A stretch of 64,000 nucleotides of DNA, from assembly GCA_963921935.1 (NCBI GenBank), contig OY998181.1, forward strand, positions 137,973,423 through 138,037,422, given 5' to 3'. Below are positions 11,488-22,721 of the stretch, in pieces (within the stretch, counting starts at the first letter, position 1; each line of letters opens with the position of its first letter). The position numbers and the translations under genes were made by a program. Below the pieces are notes generated by a model. That model did no database searches, was not told the DNA's origin, and was given only the letters and a program-made list of their open reading frames with translations. This DNA is from Galeruca laticollis (taxonomy: Eukaryota > Arthropoda > Insecta > Coleoptera > Chrysomelidae).

Positions 11488-12677
11488 AAATTTACTATGA
11501 GAATAGAAAAGTTTTGTTTGTGTGATTTTTTGTGTGATTATTTTTTTATTGCTCTGTTAAAACACCAAAGATTTGACCAAAGTTTGTTGTTTTAAGTTTC
11601 TTACTAAATATGAAAAAAAATATACATGTAATTTTTTTGCCCCCCCTAGAAATTTTTCTGGCGGCGCCCATGTTTATTGTTCTCATCTAATCAACAAATA
11701 TAATATGTTATTCATATTATTATCTTTATAGTCTGTGGATGTTTCATTAAATTTATGATTTATAATTAACGATTGTACGTATAAAAAATTTTATATTAAC
11801 ATGGGATTCACATATGCGAGGATTGATAATTCTATTGACTTTAATTAAGTATTGAACAAATAATGCAAAACTTGTTTATTATACAGTTTGTCTATTTAAC
11901 GAAATTTGTATCTATAGACATTATAGTGTACGTGTAAATAAGTTTTGAATTTGTATATAAGTTATAAGGTTTATAGTGTTATCAAACTCGCTACAAAAAT
12001 TGGTTTGGTCAAAATCGTGGATGAGTTCGTTAACGGGCCAAATCAGTCCAGTAGAAACAAAATTGCTGCCTGTCAAAATTCAAAAAAAATCGTATTTCTT
12101 ATTTTTGATCTAACGCAAAAAAGTTACTGAGATTTTATTTAGAACTTAATAATACGTTCTACAACTTTTGTATGAAACACATTTCTCTAAAACGTACATG
12201 AAAACATTTATTTAAGAACATGTTTATTATTTATTAATTTTTTGTTTTTAAGCTGATGCAAAAACTTTACTGAAATAAGCCGTCCAATTGGTTTCCCGTT
12301 GGGATTTTTATTTTTCATTGATATAATATTATAATAAATATTTAGTCCACAGTAAAGTTTATAATATTATTTCATGATGATCTAATATGTTTTTTTAGGT
12401 TACCCCAAGTAATTTGTCACAAGTTATACAAGACAACGTCAAAATACATCTATAATGATGTTTAAATGTAAATATTGAGATGAAAATAAAAAGAAAAATA
12501 TGTTTGACTGGGAGTATTCTATACTGTTTGTATAAGAGTAATGATTTCTACATTTATTATTCATTGTGGCTTATCATTTATTTAGGTAGTATATGTTTGG
12601 AATCCGAAAACTGTTTATGGTTGTAATGTTTATCATATCAACTTCAAAATATTTCTTATTTGGTGAGTAGAATATAT
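11488..12677. other. AT-rich spacer and part of a virus-like leader region
   Basis: No gene recognised. A GC-rich patch at 11640-11670 (GGCGGCGCCC) stands out. The last about 90 bp (12585-12677), with TTATTTGGTGAGTA, resemble 16430-16560, showing that the transposon at 12678 landed in a repeated leader-like segment. GGTGAGTA looks like a splice donor. Confidence 0.4.
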
Positions 12678-12692
12678 CGTCAGTGTCCTGCT

Positions 12693-12877
12693 AATACCTC
12701 CTAACTGCCACATTTATCAAAATTGAGATTTTTACATGATTTTCTTCAATTTTTTTATGCGCATGCGTTGGTAATATCCACCTAACTGTAAAAAAATTAC
12801 AAAACGTTGAAATTTGAGGCGGAAATATCTTCTATCTGAATCTAAGGTTGACAGCAAAAGTAATACCTCCTATCTGC
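12693..12877 (+). promoter_or_regulatory. Subterminal repeats, left end of Sola-like element
   Basis: Three related 16-17-bp sites: AATACCTCCTAACTGC (12693), AATATCCACCTAACTGT (12773) and AATACCTCCTATCTGC (12862). The first overlaps the terminal inverted repeat. Less perfect inverted versions occur near 13087 and 13128. Repeated subterminal motifs are usually transposase binding sites; that role is inferred. Confidence 0.65.
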
Positions 12878-13428
12878 TCAGTCTACATTGGAACTGCGTG
12901 TTGTTTCTTCTGGTAAATAGGTAAGTGACAAAATTACTTTGAATTTTTTAATTTAACTAAATTAATGTGTTTTAATAGTAATTGAACTTGAATTAAACAT
13001 TTCTATGAAGTCATGCTCAACTGTTTTATACCTTCAACCGAAGTTATTTATCACAAAAATGTCATGAAACATTATTGTTCTTATGATAGGAGATATTCGA
13101 ACAGATAATTGCCATATAAGTAAATGATAGGTGGTATTCAATAATTCCAATAAAACGATGAGGTAAAAAATAAGTACGATTGACTAGCAAAAAAAATACT
13201 GGTACGGATGAAATTAACATGTGTGTTTAAGACAACATTTTGTACCAGTTTTCTTTGCTAGTCGATAGTACGTAATCAGTAAAAAGTAGGTACAAATAAA
13301 TTGTTTGTGTTTTGTTTTTAAATTTAAATACCACTAATTTATGATACAATTGGCAATTTTATATCAATAAATTGAAATAAAGCAGCAATAAAACTTAGTA
13401 GGGGTGTTATTTTTCAGTGTCGTAAATC

Positions 13429-15648
13429 ATGTCGGAGCGGAGCAAGAAAATTGTGATGTTGGCATTGGACAACTATCAAAATAAAAGCGAAGAAAATATT
13501 ACATGCAACACCACAATTGAAAAAGATAACAATTATTTTGATCTGGAAAACATGGAAGTTCTGATTGCATCAGATAGTTGTGCAGCTCTTAACTCTCCTG
13601 TTGCTGATAAAGTTGTAGTTGAAAAAAATGAAGCTCTCTTTGACAACACAATATTATTTTATGAAGTTTCATCAAATAATACTTTCTTAGTCAGTACCAA
13701 CTGTGACATTGGCTCGACCGACCAGGACATCATACATGAAGCTCCTGGACCATCTCACCAAATGAGCAGCAATAAAAATCAGGAGAATGTGAAAAGCTCA
13801 CAGAAGTTTGTACAGAATGACGAAGAATCTAACCAAAGTGATGAACAATCAAACCACAGTGAGAAAGATTCAAACAAAAGCGATGAACAATTAAACTCTC
13901 GATCAAGTCAACGTGAGGATGAATGGAACCAAAGAGATCAAGAATCTAGCCAAAGTGATTTGTCTTCATATAACCCAGATCCTTTAACTGGCGGAGAAAA
14001 TACTGCTCCACCAAAAGATGCAAAAAATAGTGATGATTTTCAACCAACCGAAGATTTTGTGGAGTATGGCAACATGCAGGAGGGAAGAAAAAAAAACCTT
14101 GTGGCAGACAGAAATAGTTGGAAAAAGAACCAAAGCAAAAAATTGCGTATGGAAGGGAAAGCTTATTTAGGATACACGAGAAAAGACGGAAAGGTAAAGC
14201 ATGATAAAATGCGTGAAAAACGGAAGCTAGGCCTATCGTGTTTATCCAAAATGTGTAAAAAATCAAAGATGCGCAAATGCTACAACTTTACAGAACGTCA
14301 AAGGCAAGAACTGTTTGACTATTTTTGGAAGGAAACCAATTGGGAACAACGAAAAGTTTTTGTTGCTTCGCACGTCAAGAGAACTCTTACCAAGAGAAAA
14401 TGTAGTGAGAACTCACGGAGGGAAGGAACACTAACCTACTCTTTGCCATTAAATGGTGATCAAGTCCGAGTATGCAAGAAAATGTTCTTACAGACCTTGG
14501 CTTTAGGTTCGTTCACAGTGCAATCATGGACAAATTCGAGCACATACGGCATGTTGCCAAATGATGAGCAACGCATTTCTAAGAGGAAGGTTCCTGTATC
14601 TAGTCGAGCACCCGATTTGCAATTCCTACATGAATTTATGGACAATTTACCAAAACTTCCATCCCACTATAATAGAGCTAATTCGTCCAAGCTGTATCTT
14701 GAACCAGTTTTCAAGACTATGAAGAGTCTGAGAGATTTGTATAATGAGCAATGCAAACGAGATAACAGAACCCCCCTTTCACGACAAATATTCGACAACG
14801 TTTTCAAGGGAAAAAACTTAAGCTTACATTTAAACAAAAAAGATAGATGCGATATCTGTGTTTCATATGAAGTAGGAAACATTACAGAAGCTGAATGGAC
14901 ACTGCATAGGAAGAAAAAAGAAAGAGCGCAACAAGAAAAAGCTTCTGATAAAGCACTTGCGAAAGAAAATCAATGTATTGTTCTAACAATGGACTTACAA
15001 TCAGTCAAATTGTCGCCTTCAATTAGTGCCAGCGCATTTTTTTTTAAAACAAAATTGTGTTGTTACAATTTTACGGTATACAACCTCACTTCACACCATG
15101 TTCTCTGCTATTGGTTTACCGAAGTAGACTCGGATTTGACTGCATCTACTTTTACTTCATGTATTGTCCATTACCTCACAACATACTGCGTTGATAACAA
15201 GTTACCAATAATACTCTATTCAGATGGCTGCACATACCAAAATAGAAATGTGACATTATCTAATGCCCTTCTACATTTGTCCACAACGTACAACATTCCA
15301 ATTTATCAAAAATTTTTAGAACGGGGTCACACCCAAATGGAGTGTGACTCCGTTCATAGTTGCATAGAAAGGAAGATATCGGGACGAGACATTTACCTGC
15401 CAAGTTACTACGTCGCTGCTACAAGAGAAGCGCGTAAAAAGCCCTTTCCTTACGAAACCATGGTGTTGGATTTTAGTTTTTTTAAAAATTATAATACTTT
15501 TCTTAGATATTCGTCGATTAGACCTGGCAAGAAGTCAAATGATCCGACTGTCACCGACATCAGAGTTTTGTACTATAATCATAATACAATACAAGTTAAG
15601 CTAGATTTTGACGCTGTCTCCTGGATAGATTTACCTGTACGCCCGTAA
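13429..15648 (+). CDS. Putative transposase of Sola-like element, copy 1 (premature stop)
   Basis: Starts at ATG (MSERSKKIVMLAL) and runs 739 aa. The N-terminal third is acidic and Ser/Gln/Asn-rich (low complexity around residues 120-185), followed by a basic stretch (about 220-280) that could bind DNA. The C-terminal half looks like an RNase H-like catalytic core: VLTMDLQ (Asp522), LYSDGCTYQNRN (Asp599) and ERGHTQMECDSVHSCIER (Glu638, Asp640). A CDICVSYE motif precedes it (about residue 471). Compared with the copy at 61277, an A-to-T change creates TAA at 15646-15648 and removes the last 50 residues. This copy also keeps a 57-bp segment, bounded by CAGGA, that the other lacks. Superfamily assignment is inferred; a transposase role is very likely from the surrounding ends. 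Confidence 0.8.
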   Translation: MSERSKKIVMLALDNYQNKSEENITCNTTIEKDNNYFDLENMEVLIASDSCAALNSPVADKVVVEKNEALFDNTILFYEVSSNNTFLVSTNCDIGSTDQDIIHEAPGPSHQMSSNKNQENVKSSQKFVQNDEESNQSDEQSNHSEKDSNKSDEQLNSRSSQREDEWNQRDQESSQSDLSSYNPDPLTGGENTAPPKDAKNSDDFQPTEDFVEYGNMQEGRKKNLVADRNSWKKNQSKKLRMEGKAYLGYTRKDGKVKHDKMREKRKLGLSCLSKMCKKSKMRKCYNFTERQRQELFDYFWKETNWEQRKVFVASHVKRTLTKRKCSENSRREGTLTYSLPLNGDQVRVCKKMFLQTLALGSFTVQSWTNSSTYGMLPNDEQRISKRKVPVSSRAPDLQFLHEFMDNLPKLPSHYNRANSSKLYLEPVFKTMKSLRDLYNEQCKRDNRTPLSRQIFDNVFKGKNLSLHLNKKDRCDICVSYEVGNITEAEWTLHRKKKERAQQEKASDKALAKENQCIVLTMDLQSVKLSPSISASAFFFKTKLCCYNFTVYNLTSHHVLCYWFTEVDSDLTASTFTSCIVHYLTTYCVDNKLPIILYSDGCTYQNRNVTLSNALLHLSTTYNIPIYQKFLERGHTQMECDSVHSCIERKISGRDIYLPSYYVAATREARKKPFPYETMVLDFSFFKNYNTFLRYSSIRPGKKSNDPTVTDIRVLYYNHNTIQVKLDFDAVSWIDLPVRP

Positions 15649-16015
15649 GTCATAAATCACAATGAAGTGATCTTCCCACAACTTCACCAAGGACCTCTTC
15701 CCATTGCCCGTTCAAAGTGGAATCATCTTCAAGCTTTAAAGAAAGAAATACCTCAAGACTGCCACAGCTTCTATGACAACTTACCAAGGAAAGACTAGTG
15801 GAAGAGAAGAAGAAATCAAATAAGTGGAAATTAATAAAAATTAAGTTTGTAGAATTTTTTTTTTTAATTTTTAAATGTATGTTACCTGATAAAGTAAGAA
15901 TATATCTATATTTTATTTATGAACATTAACTTAAATTTCTTAATATCAAAAAACATTAAAAACACCTGATTTAAGACCGGAAACTTATTTAAGTCTTTTA
16001 AAAGTAATTGTGTAC

Positions 16016-16062
16016 AATACCTCCTATTTGCAAACCCAGTAATTCGAATACCTCCTAACTAA
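16016..16062 (+). promoter_or_regulatory. Subterminal repeats, right end of Sola-like element
   Basis: AATACCTCCTATTTGC at 16016 and AATACCTCCTAACTAA at 16047 match the left-end motif in the same orientation. A third copy is inverted in the right terminal repeat (TAGGAGGTATT at 16222). Confidence 0.6.
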
Positions 16063-16251
16063 CAGAGAAATAATTAAAATTAAATAAGGTGCTCACATTA
16101 ACATTATCATTGAGTAAAATATTATATTGATTAATATCAAAAACAAATATGTTGGGAAAATGTATCTGGATAGAAAAGAGAGAGTTTTTTATCGCTCCTG
16201 TAAATTGTCCCTATTTTCAGATAGGAGGTATTAGCAGGACACTGACGATAT

Positions 16252-17058
16252 GTATATTATAGTTATTGTTGCTCAGTATATATTGTTGTTATTTGAGTGA
16301 TTGAAAAATAGGTTTTAATATATTTTTAGGGTACTACAATCAATTCAAGAAAATATATAAAAACAACATGTAAAATTATATTCTTAACAACTATATATAA
16401 GTATATATGGTATATACTTTACTTTGGTCAAATGTTCGATTTTGGTAACTGTTTTATAATATTAATTTATTTTATAATAGTAATGACTATTATATTTAAT
16501 TTAAAATACGTTTTATTTGGTGAGTAAGATATATGTCTATTGTAGTTGTTGTATCTAATTATCTATATAGTGTTGTCATTACAAGTGATCTAAATATATT
16601 TTCTTATATCTTTCCAGGTTATGATAAGTATGTGAGTAAAATATATACAGATAAACTATCAAGTTATATCTTTAACAACTATTTCTAGATGTGAAATAGA
16701 GCAGTATGTTAGATAGTATCCACAGAATACATTTTAAATATTGTATCGATAATTTATTGTTGTAATTCGAAAGTGTGATACGTTATAAATCATATATGTA
16801 CATTGTTCTAGAATATTAATGTCTCTTATATTTATTATATATGTTATTGTTAACATATGTATTGATGGAGTTGTAATGTATTTATGTTTAAAGAATTCGT
16901 CAAATTTATGCAAGAAGTTATGATATAATATGAATAATGATTGATAAAGTTGCTTCAAAATATGTGTATTGCTTATATGTTATGTAAATAATAATTATGT
17001 ATAATTACATTGAATTATACATAGTTTAAAATGTAATTTATTTTGTTTCAGTTTCAAA
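16252..17058. other. Leader region of virus-like element copy B
   Basis: AT-rich, no convincing coding sequence. It contains TTATTTGGTGAGTAAG (near 16506), resembling the sequence broken by the transposon at 12678, and a strong acceptor, TTTGTTTCAG, just before the ATG at 17059. A non-coding leader exon spliced to the gene at 17059 is plausible. Confidence 0.4.
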
Positions 17059-18136
17059 ATGTCTCTTTGTGCAAAGAATTGCAATATTTTTAAAGAATTG
17101 ATGGTGAACCATTACAAGAAAGATAAACATTTATTATATAGTACTTTTCTAAGATTATTAATAATAATAAATTATTTTTATTGTTGTACCAACTTGATGG
17201 ATACAAAAACGTTTCAAAATTTAATTAGAAATATACCCACATTGAAGCACAAAAGAGTGCACATCACCATTATACGTAGGTTTAGGGAAGTATTAAAGGC
17301 ACATCCAATACATACATTGTCGGTAAGTAACACGTTTCCATCATAATATCAATATATTCAATCATATAATAATTTATGTAGTTTATATGTATGTTAATAA
17401 TATATTGAATTGTTTTAGATGCCATCCATGTTTTTAAATTATTTCGACGAGTGTATGAAATCCAATAAACACGTGAAGAATATGGAGTTCGAATATCAAG
17501 ATATATATTCCAAATATATTTACGTGTTGCATCGAAATAGTGAAATTATCGATGAAATCAATGATAAAAAGGATGTGCAATTTAATATTCATGGTATTAT
17601 ACCTGGTTTTATTTTAAACGATGCAGATCGTGACGTTGATGTGAATCTTGAAGAAAGAATATCTATGACTTTTTGTGTAAGTAAAATTTATTTATATGTA
17701 TGATAATTATTTGAATATAGGTTTACAGTTAGCTGTAAATCAGTCATTATCCATTGTTGAGTCAGCATCAAAAGATAAACAATCTTGTTCTAGTGAAGAG
17801 GATGAAGACTCATTTCTGGAATTATTAAAATGTGTGTCACATGAAGATTCTGATGTAATTCACAATGCTCATGGAAGTCAACGTTCCCCCGTTATTGTTG
17901 ATGTATCCTCTCCATCCACCAGTACCGATCAAAATCAACGTTCCCCTATGAATTCGGTTGCAGGTAGTTTGATTTCAATGTCAGATGGAATTTGTGTTGT
18001 CAGTTGTAATGTTGCTGTATCAGCTCAGTCTGTTAGTGCTCCGGTTACTGAACATCAGTCTTTCGTATGCTCCATATGTGGCATGAAATTTCCATATTCT
18101 ATAAATATTTTTAATCATCTTAAAAAAAACACATAA
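17059..18136 (+). CDS. Three-exon gene of virus-like element copy B, unknown function
   Basis: Not recognised. Exon 1 is 17059-17322 (88 codons), with donor GTAAGT at 17323 and acceptor TTGTTTTAG. Exon 2 is 17419-17676 (86 codons), with donor GTAAGT at 17677 and acceptor TTTACAG ending at 17728. Exon 3 is 17729-18136. All joints keep phase 0, giving about 309 aa. Exon 1 is basic and helical-looking (IIRRFREVLKAHP). Exon 3 is acidic and serine-rich (SSEEDEDS) with SPVIVDVSSPSTST, which resembles a SUMO-interacting motif. It ends in FVCSICGMKF...FNHL, half of a C2H2 zinc finger lacking the last histidine. A diverged homologue occurs at 54330-55636 beside Rep-like genes, linking the two elements. 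No stop or frameshift is present, so it may be expressed. Confidence 0.55.
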
Positions 18137-18355
18137 AGTCTGTAAATCTAAGCATTCATTATATTATACACTTTGCTAAGTGTACAATTATTCAATGTAT
18201 CCTTCGGGGGTATTCATAAGAGTTTTAATAAATTGGACTATGAGGAAATCTTATGGATATATTTATATTTAGTTTCATCTCAATGTCAGATCGAATTTGT
18301 GTTGATACTTGTAGTGTTGCTTCATTCTCTCAGTCTGCTAGTGCGGATGGAAAAT
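17967..18355 (+). repeat. Internal duplication of exon-3 sequence
   Basis: A segment of about 85 bp at 17967-18050 (ATTTCAATGTCAGATGGAAT and following) recurs, diverged, at 18270-18355, about 300 bp downstream and outside the reading frame. It is a partial tandem duplication of the gene's 3' end. Confidence 0.6.
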
Positions 18356-19912
18356 TTTAGTTGCATTTATCTACTCTCTTATCATTATCCAAGTAAATCA
18401 ACTTACGTCGGTTACATCAGGTTCACCTGGTTCTTTTCTTTTAAGTTTTTCTTTCAAATCTATTATCATACGTTATGGAAAACAAATTTCCTCCTATTAA
18501 TTAGGATTTGTTGTTTGGTTAATGTTGATTGATAATGTTAATTCACGTTGTATCTGAATTATCTTTGCAGATGTTCTCCGTTTTGTTTAATAGTAATCTT
18601 TCATATATTCTTTACATAATATTCTAGACTTCATCTAATTATTATTGTTATTATTATATTGATAGTTTTATTATCTATAATTCCACATCATTATGAATAT
18701 AATGGTGTATCAAAAGTATGATACTAAATGTAAAGTATCATTACTTTTATATATTAGTTGAATATTACATGGTCACATTAATGGTCTCATATTCAGTAAA
18801 TTGTTGGTCTTTAGTATTTTGACAGGTATCGTTATACAGTCTACGTGTTAGTACGTGATGTATATTGAATCAATGTATCCTTCGGGGGTATTCATAAGAG
18901 GTTCGGCAAATTAGATTATGAGGAAATCTTATGGATATATCAATTTGTAATTTGGACATGGAAACACCTATGATGATGGAGGTATCCGTAGAAGTTATCA
19001 GTGGTAAGAATTACTTTATATTATAAAGGTAGTTATAAAATTGCAAAGACATATAATGTTATGTGTATTTTGTGTAGAATATCTTTCAAATGGTTATTTG
19101 ATTTATAATTATCTAATGACTTATTATAATATTTATGTATTACGTTTACATCTTGTTTGTATGTATTATAGGATAGTATGTTCGCAAATCGTATATCAAT
19201 ATATTTATTATGATGTATTCTATTAATTATGAAATTATTATGTATATGCAACTCTATTGAACGTTGTGATGTATTAATTCTAAAAGGCGGTAAGTTACAT
19301 GTCATAGTGTCTTGTATAATCGTTTTCACGTAGGTATTGGAAATGATTCGTATTGTATGTGATATTAATAAAGTTTGTATATTCTGAATGTTTGTTATGT
19401 TTATAATATATAATTGTTCTAATATGTATATATCTAATTTTTTTATCTCTTTATTTACTAATTATGCTGTGATATATTTATGTATTATCATTGTTAATAC
19501 TGTTATATGTCTTCATGAAAATAAACTTGTATATACCTATTTATTCGTATTATTTATTCCTGTGTATACTTTAACATATTTAGTCTATCTTTTATTATAA
19601 TCAAGTCATATTATAATGTTTAAGGTAGTTGTGAATAATGTATTTGAATTGGAGAATATTCAAATTAAGTAATAATTATCTTTAACATTGTAATATGATG
19701 AGTTCAGTATAATAAAAGGGAACATCAGATTGATTAGGAAAATATTAATAAAAGTCGCAATAGTGTATATTTAAATGGTATAACTAAATAGTGAAAGGAA
19801 TAGTATCTTTATAAGTGCTAGACTACTATATTCGTTTTCATATTCGGAGTGTTAGTTGTTTGTTTTTTGTGAATAATAATTAAATTAATTAAAAATTTGT
19901 TATATTGCATAT
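17991..19912 (+). repeat. Virus-like element copy B, 3' region (paralogue of 6219-11487)
   Basis: Nearly identical to copy A apart from the Penelope insertion. After the stop at 18136 I find no convincing coding sequence. A 98-codon minus-strand frame (19033-19329) is kept in both copies, but the copies are too similar for this to be informative. Confidence 0.75.
18193..18940 (+). repeat. Pair of 70-bp direct repeats
   Basis: CAATGTATCCTTCGGGGGTA and following bases occur at 18193-18262 and 18871-18940, and at 6421-6490 and 7099-7168 in copy A. Both could encode MYPSGVFIRG...MRKSYGYI, but the second has an in-frame TAG. Function unknown. Confidence 0.7.
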
Positions 19913-20340
19913 TTTACAAGTTGTTGGTTATCATTTGAAATTTGGATTGTAGAATAAATTATGAAATAAAGTATGAAATATACGTACGCCATCTTGCGGC
20001 GAATGATCTATATCATAATGGAATATAGTAGTTCCTTGTAACGTTAATTAAAAGATGAAAATTGTTTTTGTGCTCTACCTACATAATAATTATTGCTATC
20101 AATGAAATATATTTAATATGTTTCTATATTTGGCTAGTAATCCCGGCAAATTTCTAATAAAGTTGGATTGTAGAATAAATTATTAAATAAAGTATGAAAT
20201 ATATGTACGCCATCTTGCGGCGAATGACCTATATCGAAATGGAATATAGTAGTTTCTTGTAACGGTAATGAAAAGTTTTTAATTTGTTTCGTGCTCTACG
20301 TACATAATAATGGGCAAGGAGGAGTTGTCTCACGTCTTGA
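19913..20340 (+). repeat. Two tandem units of about 221 bp
   Basis: TTGGATTGTAGAATAAATTA starts units at 19942 and 20163. Both contain GTACGCCATCTTGCGGCGAA and GTGCTCTAC. No coding potential; probably part of a satellite or a non-autonomous element. Confidence 0.65.
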
Positions 20341-20800
20341 GCAGGTAGTTTTTTTATAGGTCGAATTGTCTCCCATCATAGGTCGAGTTGTCTCCCAAGG
20401 TAATATACATTAAAAGGTATTAATTTTCACAAAGTACACCGTTGTTGCCAAATCAAAATTTTTATTTTTAAGAGTACGTTGAACTATTCACACCAAGTTA
20501 TCTTATTTTATTGTTATTCAATATGTTCAATATTTAACGCCTGACCCTCGTAGACATACTTCCGAGTAAACATAATGTTCACATTACCGATCGACATCGA
20601 CACCCGTATAACACATTTCTGATGGTGTTCGCATGATTTACGACCGATAACAAAAAACGCGGCACATTCCAACTACATCAAACGTATTATATTACCAGAC
20701 TTATTAGAATATCTTTGGATGGTGCCCGTGGCTTCTAGCTATCATATCTCTGTTAATTTCAATCTTAAGAAATAAAGTCAAGAGAAAATTTTTATGTGGA
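20341..20800. other. Spacer, no gene recognised
   Basis: No coding potential. A short motif, GTCGAATTGTCTCCCATCAT / GTCGAGTTGTCTCCC, is repeated at about 20361 and 20382. The boundary with the LINE leader is not sharp. Confidence 0.4.
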
Positions 20801-20942
20801 ATGAGTGTAGTGAACACAGTCATCGAAGAAGGTCGCCTGCAAGGAGAAGCCGAAACGGAAAACCTGGTCACTGATACAAACCAGGTATTTCCAGAAGCAC
20901 TTGCCGCCGGATTCGACTACATACCGAGATTTTAATCTCAAC

Positions 20943-21026
20943 TGTCCTTTATAGGACAATTTCGTTTATGAAAATCGGCTCTTTATAGAGCCTTCTATTT
21001 ATGAAATCCCGTTCTTTCTAGAGCGG
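20943..21026 (+). repeat. Three tandem hairpins in the LINE leader
   Basis: TGTCCTTTATAGGACA (20943-20958), GGCTCTTTATAGAGCC (20977-20992) and CCGTTCTTTCTAGAGCGG (21009-21026) each fold into a 6-7-bp stem with a four-base loop (TTAT, TTAT, TTCT). Each is followed by TTTATGAAA, giving a period of about 33 bp. The middle one closely resembles the histone mRNA 3' stem-loop (GGCTCTTTTCAGAGCC type). Function unknown. Confidence 0.8.
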
Positions 21027-21232
21027 ATTTTATTTATGAAAATCGCATAACCAACCAAGCGATAGAGAAGCCAACCGACATTCAACCCCACAAGACGGAA
21101 GGATCCGGATTCAGGTGAATATAAAATACTAACAGGCAGACAAAAAGGGTCAGGAAACCTTTAACCGGGGAGGAAACTCCCTCCGGCAGTGAGTCCGCTG
21201 CCGGCTTTTGTCAGCCACCTCACCCTCTAACA

Positions 21233-22718
21233 CCCCCTCGCAAGAACGAAACAAGAATTCGTTTCGTTCCTTCCGTCCACCGCCATATCTTCGACACGCT
21301 CCTCATACCGTACCAGGAGCAAAAAAACTCCACCACCTTCCATCTCTTCTAAAGAAGAATTCCCCGAATTGGTCAGAACCCCGACCAACCCAACCACCCC
21401 CGACGCTTCGAAAGACGAACTCCTACAACAAATAAGCAACCTCACCTTCCAGCTTAGCAAAGCCATTGCCCTCATTAACAAGCTACAGTCCGACAAAGAA
21501 AATAAACAAAAATCACCCCAATCATCTCGCAGTCCATCTCCAACCTTCTCTGCCAAATCACATGTGTCCACGGCTACCAACACCCGCACCGAGCAGGGAA
21601 ACTTCACTCGCTTAGGCACCATGCCTAACCGAGAACGTAAAATCCCTACCCCACCACCACCAACCACCCAACCACAACGACAACAACAACAACCAACCCA
21701 ACCTCAGCAAACTAGACAACCTCGACAAATTCAATCGAACACCCGACTACAAACACTCAACATACGAAACCTCCCACAAAAATACACCTCCCAGCGAGAA
21801 CTTTTCAACCTTCTCAACACCAACGAGCTGTTGAGAGGTAAAATCGCTCATCTGAAGGCCAATTCTAACCGAACTGCGCTTCTCAAAATTCCAGCCGACC
21901 TCCCCTACGAAGCTTTAGCAAAAAAGCTTCGTAACACCCTCGGTGACGACCAAGTCACCATCGTCCCCCTCAGCTCCACCCGCCAAGACCGTCAACGTTC
22001 TCGATCCCGCAAGCCCCATTTCTCACTGGTCTGCAGAAATGTAGACTCCACCATCACCGACCAAGAATTCGAGGCCATCCTCAAAGACGTTGACTTCCCC
22101 GCCACCAGGTCTTGGCGCATAATGTCACGCCGTAATGGCAAAGCCACCTCAATGTTCCGGATTCTTCCTGAATCCGAAAGGGATTATCATACTGCCCTCT
22201 CCTACGGCATAGACTTCCACGGCCTCATATATGAGTGCGAGGCTTCCAACAGAGCCAACCCCTTACCTGCAGTACCCAAGTTCTGCAACCGCTGCTCAAA
22301 CACAGGCCACCTTGCCGAATCCTGCAGGGCTAAACCGGTCTGTCCCTCCTGCGGAGCCACCGATCATAAGGCCGCCAATTGCCCAAAGGCAAACGAACCT
22401 CTCTGTAAAAATTGCGGTGGTCCACACCCCGCTTTCCACCCTCGGTGCCCCTAGCGGCTGGAGGCACCGAAATCCGCCCAAGAGATCGCACCCGTGACTC
22501 TCGAAAAGCCACCGACCCCATATGACCTGACAACCGACTCCAAGATCTTGATCGAGATCTTGGCCACTACTATCATGAACGCCGTCCCGACGGCCCGTGG
22601 CTTAGTCGCCGACACCTTAACCCACCTCGTCCCCTCCTTTTACGGATACAATTGTTCCGTAACTAGTGGCGCCGGCAACCGCGACCACTTTGCATTTACC
22701 ACCAAAAGACAAAATTAA
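21233..22718 (+). pseudogene. LINE ORF1 (Gag-like, CCHC zinc knuckles) with in-frame TAG
   Basis: The frame is open from about 21233, but its first ATG is at 21621. The obvious ORF1 start is missing, probably through a frameshift in the first 100 bp, since conserved-looking text (ISSKEEFPEL) lies upstream. The middle part is Pro/Gln-rich (about 21640-21760). An RNA-binding-like region follows (LNIRNLPQKYTSQRELFNLL), then three zinc knuckles: FCNRCSNTGHLAESC, VCPSCGATDHKAANC, LCKNCGGPHPAFHPRC. A TAG at 22452-22454 interrupts the frame, which then continues without a break to TAA at 22716-22718. The protein binds element RNA in this family. ORF2 begins three bases after the final stop. Confidence 0.8.
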
Positions 22719-22721
22719 GTC

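Larger units (their letters stand above)
12678..16247 (+). mobile_element. Complete DNA transposon, Sola-like (copy 1)
   Basis: A 3570-bp element with perfect 26-bp terminal inverted repeats (12678-12703 and 16222-16247), beginning CGTCAGTGTCCTGCTAAT. It is flanked by ATAT at 12674-12677 and 16248-16251. Removing the element and one ATAT gives a site equal in length to the uninterrupted relative at about 16508-16525, which supports a 4-bp target duplication. One transposase gene fills the centre. Four-bp duplications and one long transposase are features of the Sola superfamily, so that name is offered tentatively. A second copy begins at 60492. Confidence 0.85.

Noticed and set aside
19033..19329. 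98-codon minus-strand frame conserved in copies A and B
   Set aside because: The copies are nearly identical overall and the two coding differences noticed both change the protein, so there is no sign of selection.
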